Part shown: positions 8,830 to 17,233 of the stretch, piece after piece
Layout of the letters: each line of letters opens with the position of its first letter
Position numbering within the stretch: the first letter of the stretch is position 1
Assembly (NCBI RefSeq): GCF_016834655.1
Contig: NZ_JAENHP010000001.1
Coordinates: forward strand, 620,001 to 684,000
DNA length: 64,000 nt
Direction of reading: 5' to 3'
From: Paractinoplanes ovalisporus
GTDB lineage: Bacteria; Actinomycetota; Actinomycetes; Mycobacteriales; Micromonosporaceae
Position numbers and translations under genes: made by a program
The notes under the pieces: model-generated
The model's database searches: none
Told to the model about the DNA's origin: nothing
Seen by the model: only the letters and a program-made list of their open reading frames with translations

Positions 8830-9780
8830 GTGAAGCGTTTGTCGATCCCCCGGTTCGGTCTCGGTGGCGCCGCGCTGGGCAACCTCTACCGGGCCCGCAG
8901 CTCGGCCGAGGCGCAGGCGTTGCTGGAGGCGGCGTGGGCGGCCGGGGTGCGGCATTTCGACACCGCCCCGCACTACGGGCTGGGTCTGTCCGAGCAACGG
9001 CTGGGCGCGTTCCTGGCCACCAAACCCCGCCACGAGTTCGTGCTGTCGACCAAGGTGGGGCGGCGGTTGCGGCCCGACCCGTCCGGCGCCGGCCGCGGCG
9101 ATCCCGAGGGGTTCGTCGTGCCGGCCACGATGCGGCGGGTGTGGGATCTGACCTCGGGCGGGGTGCGGCGCAGCCTCGAGGAGTCCCTGCAACGGCTCGG
9201 CCTGGACCGGGTCGACATCGCCTATCTGCACGACCCGGAACGCGCCCCCGAGCCGCGGATCGGCGCCGCCATGGCCGGGCTGGCCGCCCTGCGCACCGAG
9301 GGGGTGGTGGCCCGGATCGGCGTCGGCTCGATGACACCCTCCACTCTGGAGGACGGCATCCGCCGCGGCGCCGACATCGTGATGGCCGCCAACTGCTACA
9401 CGCTGCTCGACCAGGGTGTCCGGCACGGGGTGCTGGCCGCCTGCCGCGAGACCGGCGCCCGGATGGTGGCCGCGGGCGTCTTCCACGGCGGCATCCTGTC
9501 GTCGCGCCCCGGCGACAACTGCGTCTTCGACTACCGCACCGCCTCACGCGAGATCACCACGCGGGTGCGCCGCATCGGCGCGGTGTGCGCGGCCCACGGC
9601 GTCGACCTGCCCACGGCGGCGATGGCCTACCCGCTCAGCGACCCGCTCGTCGACGCCGTCATGGTCGGGGCCGACGACCCGCAGCAGGCCCGCCAGAACC
9701 TCACCCGCTCGGCCGTCCCGGTGCCGGTGGCCCTCTGGTACGAGCTGGACGCCAAAGGGCTGGTCCCGCTGCTCAGCTGA
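8830..9780 (+). CDS. Aldo/keto reductase, L-fucose (D-threo-aldose 1-) dehydrogenase-like
   Basis: 316 residues from a GTG at 8830 (VKRLSIPRFGLGG), preceded by a G-rich GGGGGTGGGA. An in-frame ATG at 8791 has no RBS. The catalytic AKR tetrad is visible: Asp (FDTAP), Tyr (PHYGLG), Lys (STKVG) and His (YLHDPE). The sequence resembles the aldose 1-dehydrogenase subgroup that oxidises L-fucose, L-galactose or D-arabinose to the 1,5-lactone with NAD(P). It is divergent from the lactonase gene, and its stop overlaps the GH95 fucosidase stop by 8 bp (convergent). Together these genes suggest GH95 releases fucose, this enzyme makes the lactone, and the amidohydrolase opens it. Substrate choice is inferred from context. 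Confidence 0.85.
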   Translation: MKRLSIPRFGLGGAALGNLYRARSSAEAQALLEAAWAAGVRHFDTAPHYGLGLSEQRLGAFLATKPRHEFVLSTKVGRRLRPDPSGAGRGDPEGFVVPATMRRVWDLTSGGVRRSLEESLQRLGLDRVDIAYLHDPERAPEPRIGAAMAGLAALRTEGVVARIGVGSMTPSTLEDGIRRGADIVMAANCYTLLDQGVRHGVLAACRETGARMVAAGVFHGGILSSRPGDNCVFDYRTASREITTRVRRIGAVCAAHGVDLPTAAMAYPLSDPLVDAVMVGADDPQQARQNLTRSAVPVPVALWYELDAKGLVPLLS

Positions 9781-11953
9781 GCCCGAGGTCGACCGCCACG
9801 AGCTCACCGGCCGGCAACGCCACATCCACACGACGGTCGCCGAAGCGGACGGTCGTCTTCTGTTCGGTGTCGCTGCGCAGCCGTACGTCGCGGGGTTCGC
9901 CCCCGGCCCAGGCGGCGTCCACGGTGACGCCGCCGCGGGCCCGCAGCCCGGCGAACGCGCCCTCGGCCCACTCGGCGGGCAGGCACGGCAGCAGGTGGAT
10001 CTCGTCGTGGTGCGACTGCAGCAGCATCTCGGCGATCCCGGCGGTGAAGCCGAAGTTGCCGTCGATCTGGAACGGCGGGTGGGCGCAGAACAGGTTCAGG
10101 TAGACACCGGCCCGCTCCCCCGCCGGATGCAGGAACCGGTGGACGGCGGCGTAGGCGCCCTCGGGGTCGCGCAGCCGGGCCCGCAACGCGATCCGCCACG
10201 CCAGGGACCAGCCGGTCGACTCGAGGCCGCGGGCGTCCAGGGAGCGGCGGGCCGCCGCGGCCAGTTCGGGTGTCGTGTCCGGGGTGACCGAGCAGCCGGG
10301 GAACACGCCGATCAGGTGCGAGGTGTGCCGGTGCTCCGGTTCGGCGTCGGTGACGTCCGTGGACCATTCGGCCAGCCGCCCGTCGGCGCCGATCCGTTCC
10401 GCGGGCAGCCGGCGCAGGGCCGCGCGGGCCCTCGGGTTCTCGGCCGCCACGCTGGTCAGCAGGTCGCGGATCAGGGCCAGGTCGCCGGTCGTCGACACGC
10501 TCGCGGCGGCCGGACGGCCGTCCGGGGCGACGAACTCGTTCTCGGGAGACGTGGACGGTGACGTGCCCAGCGTGCCGTCCGGCATCTCCACCAGCCAGTC
10601 CAGGCAGAAGTCGGCGGCCCCGCCCAGCAGCGGCCGCCAGGAGTCGTCGCCGGTGAACGCTTGGTGCTCGGCCGCGTGCCGGGCCAGCCACGCCCCCGCC
10701 AGGGGCCAGAACGACCACCGCACCTCGTCGGCGCCCTCCCCCGCCGGCAGCGCGAAACCCCACGCGTCGGAGTTGTGGTGCAACGTCCAGCCGCCCAGCC
10801 CGTACAGGTCCCGGGCTGCTTCCCGACCCCGTACGGAAGCGTGGTTGAGCCAGTCGAGGAGCGGGATGTGGCACTCGGCCAGGTTCGTGACCAGCGCCGG
10901 CCAGTAGTTCATCTCCAGGTTGATGTTGGTCGTGTAGTTCGCGTTCCACGGCGGGCGCAGGTGCTCGTTCCACAGCCCCTGCAGGCCCGCCGGCAGGCTG
11001 CCCGGGCGGGACGCGGCGATCAGCAGGTAGCGTCCGTACTGGAACTGCAGAGCGGCCAGCGCCGGGTCGTCCTCCCCGTCCGCGTGCGCCCGCAGCCGGT
11101 CGGCGGTGTCGAGCCTCGAGACGGCCTCCGGCGGTCCCAGCCGTACGCCGGCCCGGGAGAACAACCGCAGATGCTCACGCTCGTGCGCCGCCCGCAGCGC
11201 GGAATAGCCACCGTCACGGCCCAGCGCCGCCTCCACGTCGTCCAGCCGGCCCCGCAGCGTACGGCGAAGCTCCTCGAGATCCCCGTGCGGCGCCGTCAGT
11301 GGGTCCACGAAATCGGTGACCGCCGCGACCACGACGACGACGTCGCCCTCCTCCCCGCACACCCTCAGCCCCACCATTGCGGTGACGCCGCCGCCCGGCA
11401 TCCGCACGGTCAGACGGCGGCCGTCCTCGTCGAGCTCGGCGCCCGTGTGGGGCGAGGTGAGACGTACGCGCAACGGGGTCGGTTTCTGCATGCGGCGGCG
11501 GATGACCAGAGCCCGCGGCCCGATCCACGCCTCCTGGCTGACCCGGCCGCCCGGCCCGCCGTAGGTGTGTGAGGCCACCGCCGAACGCATGTCGAGGTGC
11601 CGCTGATAGACGGTGGGCGGTTCGGTCGTCTCCTGGGTGATCCAGAGGTCGGCCAGGGGCTGGTAGGCCTGGCTGTTGCCGCCCTGCAGCCGCCGCAGCG
11701 CCTCTTCGGCAGTTCGCACGTCGCCGTTGTCGAGCGCCGCGCGGGCCTGGGCGATGAGCGCCGGGCCGCCCTCAACGACGCTCTTGCCGGAAGGTGTTCC
11801 GGTCCAGCACGTGTTCTCGTTGAGCTGGAACCGGTCCTCGTCGATGCCGCCGAAACACATGGCGCCGAGGCGGCCGTTGCCCAGCGGGAGGGCATCGGTC
11901 CAAGTGGCGGCCGGGGTGCGGTAGCGCAGCGTCGTGCTGGCATCGGCCATCAT
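9773..11953 (-). CDS. GH95 family alpha-L-fucosidase, cytoplasmic
   Basis: 726 residues with no signal peptide, so it acts inside the cell. GH95 hallmarks are present: an N-terminal beta-sandwich opening LPLGNGRLGAM with FQLNENTCWTG, then the (alpha/alpha)6 barrel with NYTTNINLEMNYW, the SPENEF loop, HRHTSHLIGVFPG, and the C-terminal FQIDGNFGFTAGIAEM. GH95 enzymes cleave alpha-1,2-linked L-fucose (some prefer L-galactose) by inversion, assisted by Asn and Asp residues. The ATG at 11953 overlaps the stop of the GH42 gene (ATGA), so it is the last gene of the transporter operon and probably translationally coupled. Its length matches that of bacterial GH95 proteins without extra modules. Confidence 0.9.
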   Translation of the reverse strand: MMADASTTLRYRTPAATWTDALPLGNGRLGAMCFGGIDEDRFQLNENTCWTGTPSGKSVVEGGPALIAQARAALDNGDVRTAEEALRRLQGGNSQAYQPLADLWITQETTEPPTVYQRHLDMRSAVASHTYGGPGGRVSQEAWIGPRALVIRRRMQKPTPLRVRLTSPHTGAELDEDGRRLTVRMPGGGVTAMVGLRVCGEEGDVVVVVAAVTDFVDPLTAPHGDLEELRRTLRGRLDDVEAALGRDGGYSALRAAHEREHLRLFSRAGVRLGPPEAVSRLDTADRLRAHADGEDDPALAALQFQYGRYLLIAASRPGSLPAGLQGLWNEHLRPPWNANYTTNINLEMNYWPALVTNLAECHIPLLDWLNHASVRGREAARDLYGLGGWTLHHNSDAWGFALPAGEGADEVRWSFWPLAGAWLARHAAEHQAFTGDDSWRPLLGGAADFCLDWLVEMPDGTLGTSPSTSPENEFVAPDGRPAAASVSTTGDLALIRDLLTSVAAENPRARAALRRLPAERIGADGRLAEWSTDVTDAEPEHRHTSHLIGVFPGCSVTPDTTPELAAAARRSLDARGLESTGWSLAWRIALRARLRDPEGAYAAVHRFLHPAGERAGVYLNLFCAHPPFQIDGNFGFTAGIAEMLLQSHHDEIHLLPCLPAEWAEGAFAGLRARGGVTVDAAWAGGEPRDVRLRSDTEQKTTVRFGDRRVDVALPAGELVAVDLGLS

Positions 11954-13572
11954 CTCGGCCACGCCGTCAACTCCTCGACATCGGCCGCCAGATAGCGCAC
12001 CAGCCCCTGGCCATACCGGTGCTCGGTCACGACGGGCCGACCCTCGACGCTCAGCACGACGGAAGCGCCCGCCGGCTCCGCCTCGTCGAGCCACACCCCG
12101 CCCTCCCCCGGCCGGTGCCGCACCACCCGTAAGCCCAGCAGGTCGTCGAACGCCCCGGCCGTCATCCGGCAGTGCTCGTCGGTGAGTCCCGACCCGAACG
12201 TCAGCACCAATGTCCCGCCCTCGGCCACATACGACCGCAGCGCCTTGTGATCGGCCGCCGAGACCATGTGGAGCAGGGGCGCGACCACCACCTCGTACGC
12301 GTCGAGCGGCGCCCCCAACGGCACCACGTCCACGGGATCTCCCAGTGCGGCATGCCACCGCAGCGCCGTCCCGTGATAGTCCACGAACGGTGTCGGCAGG
12401 TGCGGCGACTGCCACGCCCACAGCGACGGCTCGTCGTAGATGAGCGCCCTCTTCGCCCCGATCCGCAGCGGTGAACGCTCAGTGAGCGACGCCCCGATCT
12501 CCGCCATCTCCGAGTGCATGGGCATCATCGCGGGATGCCACTGCTCGGCCCCACCGCGCCCGGCCCGCCACTGGAAATACATGACCCCGGACGCGCCGCC
12601 CGCCAGATACGTCTCCACGGCCGCCCGCGCCTGACCGTCCGGCAGCACCCGCGTCACCCCGTCCAGCGTCCGTACGGCCCCGGGCGCGTGCTCCATCAGG
12701 ATCCACGGCTCCCCGCCGGCCCATCCCCGCGCCAGATCCGCCGTGAACGCCCGCTCGGCCAGATGCGACTCCACCGACGCCGGATAGTCGTCCACCGCCA
12801 CCACATCCACCTCGCGAGCCCACCGGGCGTGGTCGACCGGCACCCACCCGCCGAGCACGAAGTTGGTCGTCACCGGCACCCCGGACGGCCGCAGAATGTC
12901 GCGCTGCGCCACAAAATGCGCGAGCATCGCGTCGGACACGAAGCGCCGGTAATCCAGCACATGGGCGGGGTTGCTCAGATACTGGGTGGCGCGCGGCGGC
13001 AGCACCTCGTCGAACGATCCGTAGCGCTGCGACCAGAAATCCGTGCTCCAGGCCTCGTTCAGAAGAGCGGTTTCCCCGTACGCCCTCAGCAACCACCGCC
13101 GGAAGCCGAGCGCGCAATGGTCGCAGTAGCAGGGCGTGCCGTACTCATTGTGGACATGCCACAACCGCAGCGCCGGATGCCGGCCGTACCGCTGCCCCAA
13201 CTCGCCCGCGATACGGTCCGAGGCCGCGCGGTAGGCGGGCGCGTTGACGCAGTACGTGTCGCGGGACCCGTGCGTGAGCCGCACCCCGGCCGCCGTGACC
13301 GGCATGGCGTCGGGGTGCGCCCGCGTGAACCACGGCGGTGGCGAGGCGGTCGGCGTGGCCAGGCACACGCCGATCCCGTTGCCGTGCAGCAGATCCAGCA
13401 CCTCGTCGAGCCAGCCGAAGTCGAACCGGTCCTCGGCCGGCTGCAACCGCGACCACGAGAACACCCCGACCGTCACCAGGTTCACGCCGGCCGACCGCAT
13501 CCGCGCCACGTCCTCGCGCCACACGTCCGGGGGCCACTGGTCCGGGTTGTAGTCGCCGCCGAAGAAGATCAT
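11950..13572 (-). CDS. GH42 family beta-galactosidase, cytoplasmic, short form
   Basis: 540 residues. The N-terminus GGDYNPDQWP is the classic GH42 opening. The acid/base Glu is in WHVHNEYG, the nucleophile Glu in PWILMEHAPGAV, and a zinc-type cysteine cluster is in CYCDHCALGF. The A domain (about 1-370) and trimerisation B domain (about 390-530) are present. The usual C-terminal beta domain is reduced, making the protein roughly 130 residues shorter than typical GH42 enzymes. There is no export signal. The ATG at 13572 overlaps the permease stop (ATGA), and its own stop overlaps the GH95 start. It probably removes beta-galactosyl (or alpha-L-arabinopyranosyl) residues from imported oligosaccharides, working with GH95 on substrates such as fucosylated galactose side chains. 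Confidence 0.9.
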   Translation of the reverse strand: MIFFGGDYNPDQWPPDVWREDVARMRSAGVNLVTVGVFSWSRLQPAEDRFDFGWLDEVLDLLHGNGIGVCLATPTASPPPWFTRAHPDAMPVTAAGVRLTHGSRDTYCVNAPAYRAASDRIAGELGQRYGRHPALRLWHVHNEYGTPCYCDHCALGFRRWLLRAYGETALLNEAWSTDFWSQRYGSFDEVLPPRATQYLSNPAHVLDYRRFVSDAMLAHFVAQRDILRPSGVPVTTNFVLGGWVPVDHARWAREVDVVAVDDYPASVESHLAERAFTADLARGWAGGEPWILMEHAPGAVRTLDGVTRVLPDGQARAAVETYLAGGASGVMYFQWRAGRGGAEQWHPAMMPMHSEMAEIGASLTERSPLRIGAKRALIYDEPSLWAWQSPHLPTPFVDYHGTALRWHAALGDPVDVVPLGAPLDAYEVVVAPLLHMVSAADHKALRSYVAEGGTLVLTFGSGLTDEHCRMTAGAFDDLLGLRVVRHRPGEGGVWLDEAEPAGASVVLSVEGRPVVTEHRYGQGLVRYLAADVEELTAWPR

Positions 13573-14492
13573 CCCTTGATCGCTCCGAGCAGCACGCCCT
13601 TGGTGAAGTGCCGCTGCACGAACGGGTAGATCAGCAGGATCGGGATCAGGGTCAGCGTCACCACCGCCATCTGGATGGCCAGGGGTGTGATCTCCTGCGT
13701 GCCGAAATACTGTCCCGTCGTGTTCTGACCGCTGCCGGGCATCGCGTTGCCCTGCAACGTGTATGTGTAGATGACCATCTGCAGCGGCCACTTCTGGTTG
13801 TCCGGCAGGAACAGCAGCGCGTTGAAGAACGTGTTCCAGTAACCCACCGCGTAGAACAGCGCGACCACGGCGGTGACCGCGCGCGAAGTGGGCAGCACAA
13901 CCGACCACAACGTACGCCAGTCCCCCGCCCCGTCGATCGCGGCCGCGTCGATCAGCTCCTGCGAGGTGGCCGAGAAGAACGCCCGCACGACCAAGATGTT
14001 GAAGACGCTCACGGCGGTCGGCAGGATCATCGACCAGTAGCTGTCGTAGCCGCCCAGCGCCGACACGACCAGGAACGTCGGGATCAGGCCACCACTGAAG
14101 AACATCGTGACGACCAGCACCATCAGGATCGGCCGGTGCGCGAACGAGCCGTGACGCGAGAGCCCGTACGCGGCCAGGATCGTCACCACCATCGAGACGA
14201 CCGTGCCGACGATCGTGATGCCCAGGCTCACCACCAGCGAGTGCATGACGAGCTGGTTCGTGAAGATCTGCTTGTACGCGGCCAGCGTCAGCCCGTCCGG
14301 CACCAGCACCATGCCACCGGCGCTGTTCACCGCGCTCTGCGTGGAGAAACTGGTCAGCACGACCATCCACAACGGAATAAGCACGACGGCCAGAACCAGG
14401 AACAGGACGATGCCCTTGCCGGTCTGGCCGGCCGCGGTGGGCGGCTCCTCCCAGTTCGGCCGGGTCCGCGGGGCCCTCTCGAGAACAGTCAT
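13569..14492 (-). CDS. ABC transporter permease, carbohydrate uptake (LplC/MalG type)
   Basis: 307 residues with about six membrane spans. The EAA loop, which contacts the ATPase, reads ELIDAAAIDGAGDWRTLW. It belongs to the CUT1 group with the LplC-like C-terminus (QRHFTKGVLLGAIKG). The ATG at 14492 overlaps the stop of the partner permease. No ATP-binding subunit is in this operon. In actinomycetes these importers commonly use a shared MsiK-type ATPase encoded elsewhere. It imports the glycan fragments processed by the downstream GH42 and GH95 enzymes. Confidence 0.92.
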   Translation of the reverse strand: MTVLERAPRTRPNWEEPPTAAGQTGKGIVLFLVLAVVLIPLWMVVLTSFSTQSAVNSAGGMVLVPDGLTLAAYKQIFTNQLVMHSLVVSLGITIVGTVVSMVVTILAAYGLSRHGSFAHRPILMVLVVTMFFSGGLIPTFLVVSALGGYDSYWSMILPTAVSVFNILVVRAFFSATSQELIDAAAIDGAGDWRTLWSVVLPTSRAVTAVVALFYAVGYWNTFFNALLFLPDNQKWPLQMVIYTYTLQGNAMPGSGQNTTGQYFGTQEITPLAIQMAVVTLTLIPILLIYPFVQRHFTKGVLLGAIKG

Positions 14493-15445
14493 CGCCGATA
14501 CAGTCCGTCCTCGCCCAGCAAGTGCGCGATCTTGTTGGCGGCCAGCAGGAAAATCAGGGACAGCACACCCTTGAACAGCGACGCGGCGGCGCCCAGGCTG
14601 AAGTTCGCGTTCACGACGCCGTAGAAGTAGGCGTACGTGTCGAGCACCTCGGCGGCGTCCCGCCCGACCGCGCCCCGCTGGATGAGCATCTGCTCGAACC
14701 CCACGGTGAGCACGTTTCCGAGGCGCAGCACCAGCATCAGCGCGATGACACCGCGGATGCCGGGCAGCGTGATGTGCCACATGCGCCGCCACCGGCCCGC
14801 CCCGTCGGCCGCGGCCGCCTCGTAGAGCTGGGTGTCGATCGCGGCCAGCGCGGCCAGGAACACGATGATGCCCCAGCCCGCCTCCTTCCAGATCACCTGC
14901 GAGGTGACGAGAAGCGCGAACGTGTCCGGGTCGGTCATCACCCCCCAGGTGTCCAGGCCGTTCTGGCGCAGGAACTGGTTGAGCGCCCCGGCCCCGCCCA
15001 GCATCTGCTGGAAGATGGTCACCGCCAGCACCCAGGAGAAGAAGTGCGGCAGGTAGACGACCGACTGCACGATCGTCCGGATCTTGCTGCTCATGATGGA
15101 GTGCAGCAGTAACGCCAGCGCGATCGGGACCGGGAAGTAGAACACCAGCTGGACCAGGCTGAGCATGAGCGTGTTGCCGAGCGCGCTCCAGAACAGCGGA
15201 TCGCTGAACAGCGCCCGGAACGTCTCGAACCCGGTCCACGGGCTGTGCCAGAAACCGGCGTAGATGCTGTACCGCTGGAACGCCGTGGCCGTGCCGAACA
15301 TCGGCAGATAGTTGAACACGACCAGCAGCAGCACCGCCGGGACCACCATCAGCAGCAGGCTGCGGTCACGGCGAAACCGGCTCTTCTTCACCGGTTTCTC
15401 CTCCGGGGCCTGAAGAGCCGGTGGCGCCTCGTGCAGAGCGGTCAC
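14489..15445 (-). CDS. ABC transporter permease, carbohydrate uptake (LplB/UgpA type)
   Basis: 318 residues. A cytoplasmic basic N-terminus (KKSRFRRDRS) is followed by a first hydrophobic span (LLLMVVPAVLLLVVFNYLP) and about five more. The EAA-like loop is YEAAAADGAGRWRRMW. The FNYLPMFG start of the outer loop and the C-terminal LGEDGLYRR are typical of LplB-like permeases that pair with the adjacent LplC-like protein. The start is a GTG at 15445 overlapping the binding-protein stop (GTGA), so all five genes from 17118 down to 9773 are coupled. Confidence 0.92.
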   Translation of the reverse strand: MTALHEAPPALQAPEEKPVKKSRFRRDRSLLLMVVPAVLLLVVFNYLPMFGTATAFQRYSIYAGFWHSPWTGFETFRALFSDPLFWSALGNTLMLSLVQLVFYFPVPIALALLLHSIMSSKIRTIVQSVVYLPHFFSWVLAVTIFQQMLGGAGALNQFLRQNGLDTWGVMTDPDTFALLVTSQVIWKEAGWGIIVFLAALAAIDTQLYEAAAADGAGRWRRMWHITLPGIRGVIALMLVLRLGNVLTVGFEQMLIQRGAVGRDAAEVLDTYAYFYGVVNANFSLGAAASLFKGVLSLIFLLAANKIAHLLGEDGLYRR

Positions 15446-17118
15446 TGGCCCGTTCCGTACTTGCTGCGGATGTCCTCGTAGAACGCGCGCAACTGGTCGC
15501 CGCCCTGGGCCTTCCAGGTCTTCAACCCTTCCGCGTACGCCGAGACGGGCTTACGGCCGTACCGGATGTCCTTGAGCAGGTCCACCATCGGCTGGTTGAT
15601 GCTCGCGTACTGGGCCGGCTCGGTGACGTTCATGCCATAGAACGCCGGCTTGGCCGCGTACTTCACCATGTCGGCCTCCCACGCGGCGTAGTCCTTGACC
15701 ACCTGGGTCTGGTTCGCGATGACGGTCGTCGGGCTGATCGGCGTGACCAGGAACTGATAGGTGGTCGCCACCTCCTTGCTGCCCCGCTCGGTCAACACCG
15801 GGTTGCCGTCGACCATCGTGTAATCGGTGCCCGGCACACCGAAGTTGACGGTCAGATACTCGGCCGACCCGTACGGCGCGGCCAGGTAGTTAGCGATCGC
15901 CAGGCATTCCTTGATCTGGTCGCCGCTCAGCTTGGCGTTGAGGAAGCTGTACATGCCGGCGCTGGGGTTCATCCAGATCTGTGGCTTGCCGTCGAGCGAG
16001 AGCAGTTTGAAGGCCTGACGGTCGTACGAGGGATTGGCCGCCTTGCCGCTCTTGGCGTCGTCGCCCTTCCACGCGCCGGGACCGTCGCCGGTGATGGCCA
16101 CCTTGCCGCTCCAGAAACGCTGCTTGGCGTCCTCCTTCTTGTCGGCCAGCGCATCGGGATGCACAAGACCGGCCTTCACCTGCGCCTGATACCAGTTCAA
16201 GGCCTCGAGGATGCCCGGCGTCTCGTACCGGTGAATGATCTTGCCGCTCTCGTCGATGACCCAGCGGTTGGGGTCGACCGGGAAATGGTAGATCTGGCCC
16301 AGGGAATCGAAGACGTCGTCGAAGGCCCACCGCCCGGCCGACGCGCTGGTGAGCTGCTTGCCCAGCGCGGCCAGGTCGTCCGGGTTCTTGATGTCGTCGG
16401 CGTTGATGCCCTCCTTGGCCAGGATGTCCTTGCGGTGGAAGAGGGTTCCGGCGATCGTGGCGCCGCTGTAGTAGACGGGCAGACCGAACAGCTTGCCGTT
16501 CCAGATGCAGCACTGCCAGGCGCTGGTCGGGATGGCGGCCAGGTTCGGGTACGCCTTGATCGCGTCACCGGACAGGTAGGGGCCCAGGTCGGCGAACTTG
16601 TTCACCGCGTCCGCGAAGCCGAGGTTGCCCATGTTCCAGCTCGGGATCTGCACCCAGTCGGGCAGCTTGTCCCCGGCGAACAGGGTGGGCAGCACCTTGT
16701 CGTAGTTGCTGCCGTCGGCCGGCTGCAGTTTGAGGGTGGCGCCGATCGCCTTGTTCACGGCCGCGTAGTAGGCGTTGCCGCTGGCCGACGGGATCGCGCC
16801 CCACAACGGGGTCATCGTCGTGTAGCTGCCGCCCTTGCCCGGCACGCCGCTCGTCGTGGTGACGGGGTTGGCCGGGTACTTGAGGAACGCCGGGTTGCTG
16901 AAGAACCCGTTGGCGCCCTGCACGCTCGGGATGTCCGCCTTGACGAGCTCGTTGGGCACGTACGCGGGAAGCAGTTTCTGCAGTTGATCCTGGGTCGTCG
17001 TGCCGGGGCCGCTGGAGGTCTTGGCGTCACCGCAGGCCGACATCAGGCCGCCGCCGGCGATCGAGAGCGCGCCGAGACCGCCCAGTTGGAGGAGTCTTCT
17101 TCTATCGAAAGAGTTCAC
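15442..17118 (-). CDS. Extracellular solute-binding lipoprotein of carbohydrate ABC transporter
   Basis: 558 residues, a long CUT1 binding protein of the LipO/oligosaccharide type. The N-terminus combines a Tat-like FDRRRLLQLGGLGALSIAGG with a lipobox (LMSAC), so it is probably exported folded and lipid-anchored. The GTG at 17118 has GGAGCGAG upstream. Cluster-type features include WAFDDVFDSLG and WMNPSAGMYSFLN. It is the first gene of the operon. Its promoter region (17119-17233) is shared with the divergent ROK regulator and contains an inverted repeat. The large size favours oligosaccharides over monosaccharides as ligands. Confidence 0.92.
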   Translation of the reverse strand: MNSFDRRRLLQLGGLGALSIAGGGLMSACGDAKTSSGPGTTTQDQLQKLLPAYVPNELVKADIPSVQGANGFFSNPAFLKYPANPVTTTSGVPGKGGSYTTMTPLWGAIPSASGNAYYAAVNKAIGATLKLQPADGSNYDKVLPTLFAGDKLPDWVQIPSWNMGNLGFADAVNKFADLGPYLSGDAIKAYPNLAAIPTSAWQCCIWNGKLFGLPVYYSGATIAGTLFHRKDILAKEGINADDIKNPDDLAALGKQLTSASAGRWAFDDVFDSLGQIYHFPVDPNRWVIDESGKIIHRYETPGILEALNWYQAQVKAGLVHPDALADKKEDAKQRFWSGKVAITGDGPGAWKGDDAKSGKAANPSYDRQAFKLLSLDGKPQIWMNPSAGMYSFLNAKLSGDQIKECLAIANYLAAPYGSAEYLTVNFGVPGTDYTMVDGNPVLTERGSKEVATTYQFLVTPISPTTVIANQTQVVKDYAAWEADMVKYAAKPAFYGMNVTEPAQYASINQPMVDLLKDIRYGRKPVSAYAEGLKTWKAQGGDQLRAFYEDIRSKYGTGQ

Positions 17119-17143
17119 TGTCTCGCTCCGTCTCGGGTAATCT

Positions 17144-17168
17144 TTAGTTGGGACGGTAAACGAACTAA
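17144..17168. promoter_or_regulatory. Inverted repeat TTAGTT-N13-AACTAA, candidate ROK operator
   Basis: TTAGTT (17144-17149) and AACTAA (17163-17168) are perfect 6-bp arms with a 13-bp spacer, placed in the 115-bp gap between the divergent transporter operon and ROK gene. AT-rich half sites of this kind stand out in such GC-rich DNA. The position suits control of both directions by the adjacent ROK protein. It also argues that the ROK gene starts downstream (17234), not at the ATG at 17168 that touches the site. Confidence 0.5.
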
Positions 17169-17233
17169 TGGCGGGGCCACAAGCCCTCGGCCCGGCTGGT
17201 GCCGTAGTCTGCGGGGGTGGGTTGGGGGCGTTG

